A stretch of DNA of 36,727 bases, from the NCBI GenBank assembly GCA_024403755.1, contig JAKSRF010000011.1, positions 1 through 36,727 of the forward strand, given 5' to 3'. Position numbers and translations under genes: made by a program. Numbering within the stretch: position 1 is the first letter of the stretch; every line of letters begins with the position of its first letter. Shown here piece after piece: positions 16,151 through 25,282 of the stretch. The stretch comes from Clostridia bacterium (lineage in GTDB: Bacteria > Bacillota > Clostridia > Saccharofermentanales > Saccharofermentanaceae). The notes under the pieces are model-generated. The model was not told the DNA's origin. It saw only the letters and a program-made list of their open reading frames with translations, and made no database searches.

Positions 16151-18574
16151 ATGGAAAGAATACACAATCGTAAAGCATCAAAAGCATGGACACTGATATG
16201 CCTTATAGTTTTCTTGGGGTATTCTTTGTATTTGATGCTGACATTATACAACGTAACTGTGGTTGATTATGAAGTGCATGCACGTGATGCTGCAGCTTCT
16301 CAATGGAAATTATTGGATTATGAGGCTGAACGCGGTCTTATATATGACGCTAACGGAATAACTCTGGCTTCCAATACATATAGTTATACTGTGGTATGCA
16401 CACCTCGCGAAGTTATTTCTAAGGAGTTGAACAGAAATTCACTTGTTCAGGGAATAGCACAGGCTCTTGATATGAAGATTGAGGATGTTGATGCCGTAAT
16501 TCCTGCTGTTATTATGGATGAAGAAGGCAATGAAGTGTATGACACAAGCGATTCAAGATATGCCGTAGCGGGTTTGGATTTGAAACGTAATATTTCCGCA
16601 GAACAAAAAGAACTGTTTGAAGAATTCTTAAATAAGTATTCGATATCCGGTATTTCCTTTGTTGCTATTCCTCAACGTTATTATAACTATGGTCGATTTG
16701 CTTCACAGGTTATAGGATATGCTCGTAATAACGGTGACGGACTTAACGGCCTTTATGGTTTGGAAGCATATTATAATTCTGTTTTATCAGGTACTGACGG
16801 TTATCGATATTCAGAGGTTGATTTGTCAACCGGTGGTGCTTTGCCTTATTCGCAGCCTATAACTACGGATGTTACTAACGGTTGCAATCTTGTTTTAAAT
16901 TTGGATATGAATATTCAGATGATAGCCGAAGAGGAATGTCGTGCTGCTTACGAGACATATTCACCTCGCGGCGGAGTTACCTGTATAGTAATGAATCCGA
17001 ATACCGGGGCAATTTATGCAATGGTTTCTTTACCTGATTATGATTTGAATGATCCTTACGGTGTTCCTTACGGTACCAATCCGACTCTGTGGAATTCATA
17101 TGATGAGGAAAAAAAGATTGATTATCTTATGAGTAGTGTATGGCGTAACAGATGTATTTCCGATACCTATGAGCCGGGTTCAACATTTAAATCACTGACA
17201 ACGGCAATGGCCTTTGAAGAGAATATAACCAACGAGGATGAGGTTTTCTCGGATGCACCGATTCATGTTTCCGATGTGGATACTATTTCGTGCTGGATGC
17301 AGAAATCATATGGATATAATCATGGTGATGAGACATTGACTCAGGGCTTTGAACAGTCTTGTAACCCTATTTTCGTTCAGCTTGCATATCGAATCGGAAT
17401 CAGCAAATACTATAATTATGTTCATACATTGGGTTTTTATGAGACTACCGGTATTGATTTGCCGGCTGAAGGTGTAGGTATTTTCCATGCTGAACCTACC
17501 AAGATTGATATGGCGTGTCTTTCTTTCGGTGAGTCTGCTACGGTTACGCCTATTCAGCTTATTAATTCATATTGTGCACTTATAAACGGCGGAAGCCTTA
17601 TGACTCCGCATTTGGTTAAGTATATTACCGATCAGGACGGAAATATTGTTGATGAGATTGAACCTGAGGTAATAAGAACGGTTTTTTCTGATGAGAGCTG
17701 CGCCAGAGTAAGAGCACTTATGGAGAAGGTTGTAGAGGAAGGTACCGGTTCTGCAGGTAAGGTTCTCGGCTATTCTGTTGCCGGTAAAACATCTACTGCT
17801 ACTATAGAGAATGGTGAAGAAGCAGGAATGCACGTATTGTCGTTTTCATGTTATGCACCTTCATATGCACCTGAAATTGCAGTTCTTGTTGTACTTAATA
17901 AGCCTGAGGATAAATTGGTTGGTTCATCCGCACCGGCTTCAGTTGCTTCAAGAATTGTAGAGAGAACTCTTACATATATGAATGTGCCTCGTGTGTTCAC
18001 GGAAGATGATTATGAGGCTTTGGTTGATTATCGTTATGTTCTTAACGTAATAGGATTTAATGCATCAAAGGCGAGCTCGGATCTTGCTTCGAACGGTGTA
18101 ACTACAATTTACGGTACAGAGGATATGACATCGGAGACAATAGTCGGTTTTACTTATCCGACCAGTAATGAGTATTTGTATACCTCCGGTTCGGCAATAG
18201 TTGTGTTGTATCCGGAAGGAACATCAACTGATGATATGCTGATAACATCTGTTCCGAGCCTGACGGGGAAAAATGCCGTAGAATGCTTTAATGCATTATC
18301 AAATTGTAATTTGAATATTCGTTATGAGGGTGATATATCAGGTGTGTGTATTGCTCAGTCGTATAATTATTTGGAGAATATTCCTGCCGGAAGCATCGTG
18401 GTGGTAACAATGGGAAGTCCGTCTGAGATTACACCGGTTCCTGAAATTATTGATGAAGAGGGCGGTGAGCTTGTCGGAGCGGACGGTGAAGAGAATCCTA
18501 TAATAAGCGAAGAGGATGATGTCGAGAATACGGAAGAGACAGCCGAGACTGACATAGAGGATATTCCTCAGTAA
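16151..18574 (+). CDS. ftsI: Class B penicillin-binding protein (FtsI/PBP2 type) with PASTA domains
   Basis: This protein is the likely septal transpeptidase that crosslinks peptidoglycan made by FtsW. Its 807 residues comprise a membrane anchor (about 15-37), the PBP dimerisation domain, the transpeptidase domain with S344-T-F-K347 (in YEPGSTFKSLTT), S403-C-N405 (FEQSCNPIFVQ), and the third motif reading K546-T-S548 rather than the usual KTG. Two PASTA-like domains follow (about 629-695 and 700-757), then a strongly acidic tail of about 50 residues ending in EDIPQ. PASTA domains are common in Gram-positive FtsI/PBP2x/SpoVD proteins. The dcw position between ftsL and murE supports a division role; a SpoVD role cannot be excluded by sequence alone. 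Confidence 0.92.
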   Translation: MERIHNRKASKAWTLICLIVFLGYSLYLMLTLYNVTVVDYEVHARDAAASQWKLLDYEAERGLIYDANGITLASNTYSYTVVCTPREVISKELNRNSLVQGIAQALDMKIEDVDAVIPAVIMDEEGNEVYDTSDSRYAVAGLDLKRNISAEQKELFEEFLNKYSISGISFVAIPQRYYNYGRFASQVIGYARNNGDGLNGLYGLEAYYNSVLSGTDGYRYSEVDLSTGGALPYSQPITTDVTNGCNLVLNLDMNIQMIAEEECRAAYETYSPRGGVTCIVMNPNTGAIYAMVSLPDYDLNDPYGVPYGTNPTLWNSYDEEKKIDYLMSSVWRNRCISDTYEPGSTFKSLTTAMAFEENITNEDEVFSDAPIHVSDVDTISCWMQKSYGYNHGDETLTQGFEQSCNPIFVQLAYRIGISKYYNYVHTLGFYETTGIDLPAEGVGIFHAEPTKIDMACLSFGESATVTPIQLINSYCALINGGSLMTPHLVKYITDQDGNIVDEIEPEVIRTVFSDESCARVRALMEKVVEEGTGSAGKVLGYSVAGKTSTATIENGEEAGMHVLSFSCYAPSYAPEIAVLVVLNKPEDKLVGSSAPASVASRIVERTLTYMNVPRVFTEDDYEALVDYRYVLNVIGFNASKASSDLASNGVTTIYGTEDMTSETIVGFTYPTSNEYLYTSGSAIVVLYPEGTSTDDMLITSVPSLTGKNAVECFNALSNCNLNIRYEGDISGVCIAQSYNYLENIPAGSIVVVTMGSPSEITPVPEIIDEEGGELVGADGEENPIISEEDDVENTEETAETDIEDIPQ

Positions 18575-18609
18575 TTCGATTATGAATATATAAGTGGGTG
18601 AGACTGTAA

Positions 18610-20175
18610 ATGAAGGTAAAAGAAATACTTGAATATACGGAATATAATGTTATTTGCGGTGATATAAACAGAGAAGTATCGATTATTAAAAGCGATAATC
18701 GTAATCTTGCCGATGAATCGGAGACGATTTTTTTCTGTATAAAGGGTGAGAGGTTTGATGCACACAGCGTTATAGAAAGTATAATTTCTTCTTCTGTAGC
18801 TGCTCTGGTTGTAAATTGTGAGAGAGATTTTTATTCTGATGATGAGCTTATTACAATCAGTCGTACACTTAATCCGGATTTAGTTATATTGTCTGTTAAA
18901 GATACGCGTTATTCATATGCGACAGCCGAGAGTAATATTATCGGAAGACCGCAGGAACAGATAAAATGTATAGGTGTTACCGGAACCAAGGGGAAGACAA
19001 CTACGGCATTTATGCTGCGCCATATTTTCGATGAGAAGATGAATAAGAGCATTATGATCGGAACCAACGGTACTTTTATAGGTCAAAGGCAGATTGAAAG
19101 TGCGAGAACTACGCCTGAACCTGCAGATTTATTCCAGCTGATAAAGAATGGTACAGATGAGAAAATGGAATCACTCATAATGGAAGTCTCTTCTCTGGGC
19201 TTGAAACAAAGTCGAGTAGCAGGCATTACATATGAATATTCCTGTTTTACTAATTTGTACAGAGATCATATCGGCCCAGGTGAACATAAAGATATGGATG
19301 AATATTTTGCATGTAAGCTCCTGATTTTTAATCAGAGTCGTAATGCAATAATTAACAATGATATGGACAGAGCTGACGAAGCAAAAAACTATGTCCTGAA
19401 TGCGACAAAAGCTAAACTTTATACATATGGCTTGTCTGCCGACAGCATATGTCGTGCCGAGAATCTTCAGATTGCGATTTCGGAAAAAGGTGTCAGCGGA
19501 ACACGTTTTGACATAGTCAGTCCTTGGTATAACGGCAGTGTTTTTCTCGGCCTTCCGGGCGAATTTAATGTATATAATGCTCTGTGTGCGATTACGGTAG
19601 CCGGCCTCGAAGGTGTAAGCTTTGAATGCTTAAAGAGAATTCTTGCCGATATTGAAATTCCTGGCAGGGTTCAAACCGTAAGGAATCGCCTCGGAGCAGA
19701 CATAAGAGTGGATTATGCACATAACGGCGCCAGCCTTGAGGCGTTGCTCACTGCAATGAGAGCCTATACGTCCGGCAAAATTATTGTAGTATTCGGATGC
19801 GGAGGCGGAAGATCTGAAGAAAGAAGAAAACCGATGGGCGTTGCAGCGGCATTATATTCGGATTATGCCGTGGTGACTACTGATAACAGCCGTAATGAAG
19901 AACCTGAAAGGATTGTAGGTCAGATTCTTGAAGGATTTACCGCAAACGGTATAAGGGAAGGCGAAGGACGACTTGAAGTTATTCTTGATCGTAAATGTGC
20001 CATAGAGAAAGCCGTGAGTTTGGCACAACCCGGCGATATGGTATTGATTGTCGGAAAAGGCCATGAGAAGGTTCAGGAATCAGCCGGCAAAAAGGTTCCG
20101 TTTGATGATGTTCTGATTGCCGAGGCGGCAGCCGAACTTATTGCGGATAAAAGAGAAAGAGGAAAAATGTTATGA
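18610..20175 (+). CDS. murE: UDP-MurNAc-tripeptide synthetase MurE
   Basis: MurE adds the third amino acid of the peptidoglycan stem peptide (meso-diaminopimelate or lysine) using ATP. The 521-residue protein has the Mur-ligase order: N-terminal UDP-binding domain, ATP loop GVTGTKGKTTT (122-132), TTPEPADLF, EVSSLGLKQSRVAG, DHIGPGEH, and the C-terminal domain with VDYAHNGASLEALL, GCGGGRSEERR and LIVGKGHEK. The selectivity loop reads DNSR (425-428) followed by NEEP; DAP-adding enzymes usually have DNPR, so Arg428 favours DAP. The DHIGPGEH-type segment, in contrast, reminds me of lysine-type MurE. The substrate is therefore not settled. Its stop overlaps murF by 4 nt. Confidence 0.9.
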   Translation: MKVKEILEYTEYNVICGDINREVSIIKSDNRNLADESETIFFCIKGERFDAHSVIESIISSSVAALVVNCERDFYSDDELITISRTLNPDLVILSVKDTRYSYATAESNIIGRPQEQIKCIGVTGTKGKTTTAFMLRHIFDEKMNKSIMIGTNGTFIGQRQIESARTTPEPADLFQLIKNGTDEKMESLIMEVSSLGLKQSRVAGITYEYSCFTNLYRDHIGPGEHKDMDEYFACKLLIFNQSRNAIINNDMDRADEAKNYVLNATKAKLYTYGLSADSICRAENLQIAISEKGVSGTRFDIVSPWYNGSVFLGLPGEFNVYNALCAITVAGLEGVSFECLKRILADIEIPGRVQTVRNRLGADIRVDYAHNGASLEALLTAMRAYTSGKIIVVFGCGGGRSEERRKPMGVAAALYSDYAVVTTDNSRNEEPERIVGQILEGFTANGIREGEGRLEVILDRKCAIEKAVSLAQPGDMVLIVGKGHEKVQESAGKKVPFDDVLIAEAAAELIADKRERGKML

Positions 20176-21629
20176 ATAACAGAGCAGGTTTTACTCTTAA
20201 AGAGATAGCCGATGCAGTTAAAGGAAAACTTTATAACGCCGGCAGGGATGAGAATGAGACAATAGTTTACGGTGTTACCAGAAGCAGTCTGGATTTAAAG
20301 CCGGGAAATCTTTTTGCAGCGATAGTTGCCAATCGTGACGGTCATACTTTCATTAATGATGCAATTAAGGCCGGTTGTTCTGCAGTATTGATTAGTGATG
20401 CAAGTGTTTTACCGTTGCCGGTACCTGCTGTATTGGTTGAAGATACGGTTAAAGCCTATGGCTTAATTGCGCATTACTATCGTAAAAGACAAAATTTTAA
20501 AGTTGTTGCAGTGACCGGTTCTGTCGGAAAAACTTCAACCAGAGAGATAGTGGCAACTGCCCTGCGAAGCGGTTTGAAGGTATATTCTACGCCTTCCAAT
20601 CAGAATAATGAGCTCGGGCTCCCCAATACAATTCTTGATGCGCCTTCGGATACTGATGTGCTTGTTCTGGAGATGGGAATGCGCTTGCTCGGTGAGATAG
20701 ATTATCTTACCCGTATAGCTGAACCGGATGTTGCACTTATTACCAATATCGGTTGTTCACATATAGAGAGACTGGGAAGTCGTGATAATATTCTTAAGGC
20801 TAAAACCGAGATACTTAACGGAATGAAGTCGGGAAGTCTTCTTATTATAAACGGTGACGACAGTTATCTGGAGAGGTTTGTTGAGACGCATTCAGGTTCG
20901 AATGACGGTATTCGTGTTGCTTCGGTATCTACGGAGAATAAACAAATAACCGAACTTTGCTTCAGTGCCTGTAACACGTCAATACGAGATGACGGTTCCG
21001 GTACGGAGTTTGATCTTGTTGCAAAGGGGGTTAATGTTGACAGGATATTTATTCCGGTTTGCGGTGTGTGTCATGCGCGTAATGCCCTTTTTGCCATGCT
21101 TGCTTCATATGAACTCGGTTTGGATTTGAATGCTGTCAAGAATGCACTGTCGGCATATGAGGTGCTTCCCGGAAGAGGAAATCTTATTAAATCAGGGAAA
21201 TATACTATTATAGATGACGCATATAATGCTTCTTATGAGTCAATGAAAGCCGCTTTTGAGAATATGAATGTTATTTCTTCTTCTCGAAAATATAACCATA
21301 CGATTCTTGTGTTGGGCTGTGTTTTGGAACTGGGAGATTTTGCCGGTTCAATACATCATGATATCGGTTATGAGCTTTCTAAATATGAATTCGATTACAT
21401 TCTTGTAACCGGTGATAACAGTCAGGATATTTATTCGGGTTATATTGACGGAACGGAAGAACAGGGGAAGAATTATAAGGACAGAATAATAGTAACTGAA
21501 AGCACCGATGTAATGAAAGAAGAATTAAAAAAGTTCATCGGTCAGAATGATTTGATTCTTTTCAAGGGCTCAAATGCATTCGGTCTTCAGAAGATGGCTA
21601 AGGAATTTGTAGAAGAGGGTAATTCATGA
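20172..21629 (+). CDS. murF: UDP-MurNAc-pentapeptide synthetase MurF
   Basis: MurF joins D-Ala-D-Ala to the UDP-MurNAc tripeptide, completing the cytoplasmic precursor. The 485-residue sequence carries the ATP loop AVTGSVGKTSTREIVA, the segment TPSNQNNELGLPNTIL typical of MurF, EMGMRLLGEIDYL, TNIGCSHIERLGS, and in the C-terminal domain IIDDAYNASYESM and LGCVLELGDFA. Length is normal. It overlaps both neighbours (murE at 20172-20175 and ftsW at 21626-21629) by 4 nt. In many genomes mraY and murD would follow at this point; here ftsW does. Confidence 0.95.
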   Translation: MNNRAGFTLKEIADAVKGKLYNAGRDENETIVYGVTRSSLDLKPGNLFAAIVANRDGHTFINDAIKAGCSAVLISDASVLPLPVPAVLVEDTVKAYGLIAHYYRKRQNFKVVAVTGSVGKTSTREIVATALRSGLKVYSTPSNQNNELGLPNTILDAPSDTDVLVLEMGMRLLGEIDYLTRIAEPDVALITNIGCSHIERLGSRDNILKAKTEILNGMKSGSLLIINGDDSYLERFVETHSGSNDGIRVASVSTENKQITELCFSACNTSIRDDGSGTEFDLVAKGVNVDRIFIPVCGVCHARNALFAMLASYELGLDLNAVKNALSAYEVLPGRGNLIKSGKYTIIDDAYNASYESMKAAFENMNVISSSRKYNHTILVLGCVLELGDFAGSIHHDIGYELSKYEFDYILVTGDNSQDIYSGYIDGTEEQGKNYKDRIIVTESTDVMKEELKKFIGQNDLILFKGSNAFGLQKMAKEFVEEGNS

Positions 21630-23056
21630 GATTGCGTTTTAAAAGCAAAAAAAATGAAGCTGTAAAAAGCAGTGAGGCATATCAGCTCGAACGTAAAAGA
21701 ACGGACAGTAACTATCTTCTGGTGCTTCCGCTTTGGATAGTTCTTATAGTTTTACTGGTATGGGGAATGGTTATTCTTTATTCTGTATCGGCTGCCACAG
21801 CAGTAATAGATGCACAAACTAAAGCGATTGTACCTGATGCTGCTTTCTATGTCCGTAAACAGCTTGGTTTTACCTGTATCGGTATAATTGCTGCATTTTT
21901 GATATCCAGGATTCCGATAGATAAGTTTAAGAAACCGTTTTATATGTACGTGATTATGGGCGGCTTGCTTGCACTTTTGTTGGCAACAAGATTGTTCGGT
22001 GTAACACATAACGGTGCTAAGAGATGGCTTAATCTCGGAGTAGAATTCCAGACATCTGAGCTTTTGAAGGTCGGATCGATTGTAGCATATGCCATCTATC
22101 GAGATTGGGTAATTCGGACAAGAGCAAAGAGCGCAGAGAAAAATAAAAAGATGAGTTCTCCGAAAATGCATTTTGCCTGTGTCGATTTTTTGATTCCGGT
22201 TACCATACTGTTGGTTTATGATCTTATCGTTTTGTTCCAACCGCATACTTCCGGATTTATTATCATAGGAATTATAGTATTTGTTTGTGTTCTTGTATCC
22301 GGTTTGTCCTTTGAGACTTGGATTAAGGGTATGCTTCCGTACATACTTGTCGGTGTTATGGCAATAGGTGTGTTTTTGGTTTTGCCGGAGAATGTAGGAA
22401 TTAAGGTTAAGGTTAATGACTATTTGCACAGCCATTTTGAACACGTATTTACCAGACTTGCTTTAAGTTCGGACGATACTACTCTTTCAAAAGATGATAC
22501 GATGCAGTACGATAATGCCTTTGCCGCATTGGGCTCCGGCGGACTCAAGGGCGTAGGAATCGGTAATTCGCGCTCTAAATATCATTATGTGCCTGAGGCA
22601 CATACGGATTATATATTTGCAATATATGTAGAGGAAACCGGAATGATCGGAGGGTGCATTCTTATAGCACTGTATATGACTATGTTTTGGCTGTGTATGA
22701 GAGTGGCCTTACGCGCCAAGGATATTTTCTCCAGGATAATAGCTGTCGGATATACGACAATGATAATGATTGAGGCACTTTTGAATATCAGTGTTAACCT
22801 GCAGGTTACACCTCCTACCGGTGTATCTCTGCCTTTTGTCAGTTACGGCGGAACGGCACAAGTTATTTTTCTTTGCGCTTATGGTATGATATTGTGTGTT
22901 GCCAGAAGCGGAACCAAAACACCATATGATTTTGATGTGGCTTCCGATCCTGAATTTGCCGATTCTGAAGAATATGATGAAACTGAGGATGATACAAAAA
23001 CAGAGGAAGACGTTAAGCCTTCTGCAAAAAATGTTAAACGAAAGGTACATAGATGA
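21626..23056 (+). CDS. ftsW: SEDS-family septal glycan polymerase FtsW
   Basis: FtsW polymerises septal peptidoglycan strands from lipid II with its partner class B PBP, encoded upstream at 16151. The 476-residue protein has about ten membrane helices. Family segments are GAKRWLNLGVEFQTSELLKVG, SGGLKGVGIGNSRSKYHYVP, EAHTDYIFAIYVEETGMIG, whose Asp328 matches the catalytic aspartate of SEDS proteins, and TGVSLPFVSYGGTAQV. A segment of about 20 polar residues (KSAEKNKKMS) lies in a cytoplasmic loop. The C-terminal 45 residues are acidic then basic. QPHTSG stands where many SEDS proteins have QPDLGT; this is not the catalytic residue. It overlaps murF and murG by 4 nt each. Confidence 0.93.
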   Translation: MRLRFKSKKNEAVKSSEAYQLERKRTDSNYLLVLPLWIVLIVLLVWGMVILYSVSAATAVIDAQTKAIVPDAAFYVRKQLGFTCIGIIAAFLISRIPIDKFKKPFYMYVIMGGLLALLLATRLFGVTHNGAKRWLNLGVEFQTSELLKVGSIVAYAIYRDWVIRTRAKSAEKNKKMSSPKMHFACVDFLIPVTILLVYDLIVLFQPHTSGFIIIGIIVFVCVLVSGLSFETWIKGMLPYILVGVMAIGVFLVLPENVGIKVKVNDYLHSHFEHVFTRLALSSDDTTLSKDDTMQYDNAFAALGSGGLKGVGIGNSRSKYHYVPEAHTDYIFAIYVEETGMIGGCILIALYMTMFWLCMRVALRAKDIFSRIIAVGYTTMIMIEALLNISVNLQVTPPTGVSLPFVSYGGTAQVIFLCAYGMILCVARSGTKTPYDFDVASDPEFADSEEYDETEDDTKTEEDVKPSAKNVKRKVHR

Positions 23057-24171
23057 GTTATAAATTTATAATAGCGGGCGGCGGAACTTCGGGGCATATC
23101 AATCCTGCCATTACGATTGCCGATGCATTAAAGAAGTATTACGGCGATAGGAATGAAGAATGCGATATTCTTTTTGTCGGAAGAGAGAACAGTTTGGAAA
23201 GTGAATTGGTGTCAAAAGCCGGCTATGAGATGAAATATATTCAGGCCAAGCCTTTTCCGATGAGACCGAATAAAAAAATGGTGGTTGCCTTGAAGGCTTT
23301 GAGACACGGAAGACATTCAGTTGAGAAATTGATTGATGAATTTAAGCCGGATGCGGTTATCGGAACCGGCGGATATGTTTGTGCACCTTTATTTTCGGCA
23401 GCTTCAGTAAAGAAGATACCTGCGGTTATTCATGAATCAAATGCATTTCCGGGAAGATTAAATCGTTTGGAGGGAAGAAGAGCGGCTCTTGTTTTGACCG
23501 GCTTCCCTGATTTGGATAAAGATTTCCCAAAAGCAGGTAAGGTAGTATATACCGGAAATCCGATACGAAGCATTATGTTTAATAACGAATATTCTGAGTG
23601 CCGCCGAAAGCTCGGAATAGATGAGACACAGAAGCTGGTTTTTGCAATGGGAGGAAGTCTCGGAGCTAAGACTATTAATGATTTTATAATCAAGTGTGCA
23701 TCAGATTCTGATTTTGCGGATGTTAAGTTTGTTCTGGGCAGCGGAAAACAGCAAACAGGTAAACTTGACAGCAGTATAAAAACACCTGACAATCTGACAA
23801 TAATGGAATATATAGATAACCCTAACGAGTATCTTTGCGGTGCGGATGTATCGATTACCAGAGCAGGTGCTGTTACCTGCGCCGAGATTGCTGCAATAGG
23901 TGCATGTAATATATTTGTTCCGTATCCTTATGCTGCACAGAATCATCAGACATTTAATGCTTCTGCTTTTTCTGACAGTAACGGCGGAATTCTTATGTCT
24001 GATTCTGAGGTAGAAGATGGAAAGCTTGTTCCTGTTCTTAAGGATTTGCTGAAGGATGATAAAAAACGTGCAGAGATGCGCGCAAATGCGGGGAAATTAG
24101 CCGTTAATGATTGTAATGACAGAATAGTCGGGGCAATCAGTGTACTGGTAGAGGAAAGACGTAATGCCTGA
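23053..24171 (+). CDS. murG: Lipid II synthase MurG
   Basis: MurG transfers GlcNAc from UDP-GlcNAc to lipid I, forming lipid II on the inner face of the membrane. The 372-residue protein has the glycine-rich N-terminal loop IIAGGGTSGHINPAITIA, then GTGGYVCAPLFSAA, IHESNAFPGRLNRL, TGNPIRS, the second-domain start FAMGGSLGAKTIND, and ITRAGAVTCAEIAAIG followed by YPYAAQNHQTFNA, all standard for the family. The start overlaps the ftsW stop by 4 nt and its stop overlaps the next gene by 8 nt. Confidence 0.97.
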   Translation: MSYKFIIAGGGTSGHINPAITIADALKKYYGDRNEECDILFVGRENSLESELVSKAGYEMKYIQAKPFPMRPNKKMVVALKALRHGRHSVEKLIDEFKPDAVIGTGGYVCAPLFSAASVKKIPAVIHESNAFPGRLNRLEGRRAALVLTGFPDLDKDFPKAGKVVYTGNPIRSIMFNNEYSECRRKLGIDETQKLVFAMGGSLGAKTINDFIIKCASDSDFADVKFVLGSGKQQTGKLDSSIKTPDNLTIMEYIDNPNEYLCGADVSITRAGAVTCAEIAAIGACNIFVPYPYAAQNHQTFNASAFSDSNGGILMSDSEVEDGKLVPVLKDLLKDDKKRAEMRANAGKLAVNDCNDRIVGAISVLVEERRNA

Positions 24172-25117
24172 TAACAGTGAAGATGAAAACAAAATAGAAA
24201 GTCAGCAATCTTCAGCAAAAGCTGAAGAGACTGTTGAGCCGAGTGATTATTCTCTGGATGACTTGTTTGCTTCAAATAAGGAGAAGAGCGGTTCTTGGGA
24301 CGATGTACTCGGATTTGTTGTTAAATACCGCAAGATACTGTTGTGTGCCTTGGCCGGTGTGGTTTTGGTGTCTTTTCTTTTGTTGTTGTTTTTATCTCCA
24401 AGTTTCAGAGTAAGTAAGATAACTGTTGACGGTAACTATGTTCTTACTGATGAAGAGATAATAAATATGATAGGGGTCAATTACGGAGATCATATTTATA
24501 AGGGCGTTAACGGTAATCTTTTGGATATTTTTCGCCTTGATTACGGGAAGACGGAGAAGAGCATAACAGAACGTTACCCGTATGTAGAGGATATAAAGAT
24601 TCATGCCGATTTTCCTTCTTCCGTAAATGTTACGGTTAAAGAAAGAGCAAAGGTGGCATGTATCAGACTTAATGACGGTTTTGCCACCGTTGATACAAAC
24701 GGAATTGTCGTGGAGTTAAGCCTTTCGAATGACGGTATTGAGAGATACAATCCTGTTATATGCGGACTTGAAATAGATCATGTTATGCTTGGTGAGAAAA
24801 TTGAGATAGCAGATGAAGATGATTATCAGAAGGCTGTTATTATTTTGGGAGCTGTCCTTGCGGCAGATGTAAATAATACTTTTACAGATGGTTACAGCTT
24901 CTATGAGGCGCTTCAGGAAATCAGAATAATTCCGAGCGGGATGATATATCTTACATTTAAGCTTCCGACGGAGACATTTCTTCAAGTTAAACTTCAATCT
25001 GTAGAAAAAATTAATGATGATATGAATTGGCTTGCACAGAGAATTAGCGAAAATACGTTTGAGGATTTTCCTGACGGTGCACTGAATATGACCGGAGAAG
25101 AGTATATTTACCGTTAA
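24164..25117 (+). CDS. ftsQ: Cell division protein FtsQ/DivIB
   Basis: FtsQ (DivIB in Gram-positives) is a bitopic divisome protein that links FtsL and DivIC. The 317-residue sequence has an acidic cytoplasmic N-terminus of about 55 residues, one membrane helix (about 58-80, ILLCALAGVVLVSFLLLLFL), and then a POTRA domain that starts with FRVSKITVDGNYVLTDEEII, a strong FtsQ signature. RYPYVEDIKIHADFPSSVNV, also typical, follows. The rest is a beta domain ending without a long tail. It overlaps murG by 8 nt and is the last gene before the ftsZ promoters. Confidence 0.93.
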   Translation: MPDNSEDENKIESQQSSAKAEETVEPSDYSLDDLFASNKEKSGSWDDVLGFVVKYRKILLCALAGVVLVSFLLLLFLSPSFRVSKITVDGNYVLTDEEIINMIGVNYGDHIYKGVNGNLLDIFRLDYGKTEKSITERYPYVEDIKIHADFPSSVNVTVKERAKVACIRLNDGFATVDTNGIVVELSLSNDGIERYNPVICGLEIDHVMLGEKIEIADEDDYQKAVIILGAVLAADVNNTFTDGYSFYEALQEIRIIPSGMIYLTFKLPTETFLQVKLQSVEKINDDMNWLAQRISENTFEDFPDGALNMTGEEYIYR

Positions 25118-25159
25118 TATTGATGTTTTATCACATAACAGTAACAAAATTTAATCAAG

Positions 25160-25187
25160 TTGACACGATAAGTCCTGATTTTAATAT
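25160..25187 (+). promoter_or_regulatory. ftsZ promoter 1
   Basis: A consensus -35 box TTGACA (25160-25165) is followed after 16 nt by TAATAT (25182-25187). It lies in the 165-nt gap between ftsQ and ftsZ, giving ftsZ expression independent of the dcw operon. Confidence 0.65.
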
Positions 25188-25215
25188 TGAAGCGATACAA
25201 TATTTAGGTTACAAT
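25187..25215 (+). promoter_or_regulatory. ftsZ promoter 2
   Basis: TTGAAG (25187-25192) and TACAAT (25210-25215) are separated by 17 nt, immediately downstream of promoter 1. Further AT-rich -10-like boxes occur near 25230-25250. Confidence 0.55.
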
Positions 25216-25282
25216 TCAAATTGATGTACTATATATTGATAATAATATATGATTTTTAATAAAGTTTTTGGAGGGACTGATT

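Noticed and set aside
22198..22260. FtsW thought to lack its catalytic Asp because QPHTSG replaces QPDLGT
   Set aside because: The catalytic aspartate of SEDS proteins is in the HTDFIF-type loop, which is intact here (Asp328).
21752..22444. 230-codon open frame antisense to ftsW
   Set aside because: It is a shadow of a strongly supported gene, with no start signal and a composition typical of antisense membrane-protein codons.
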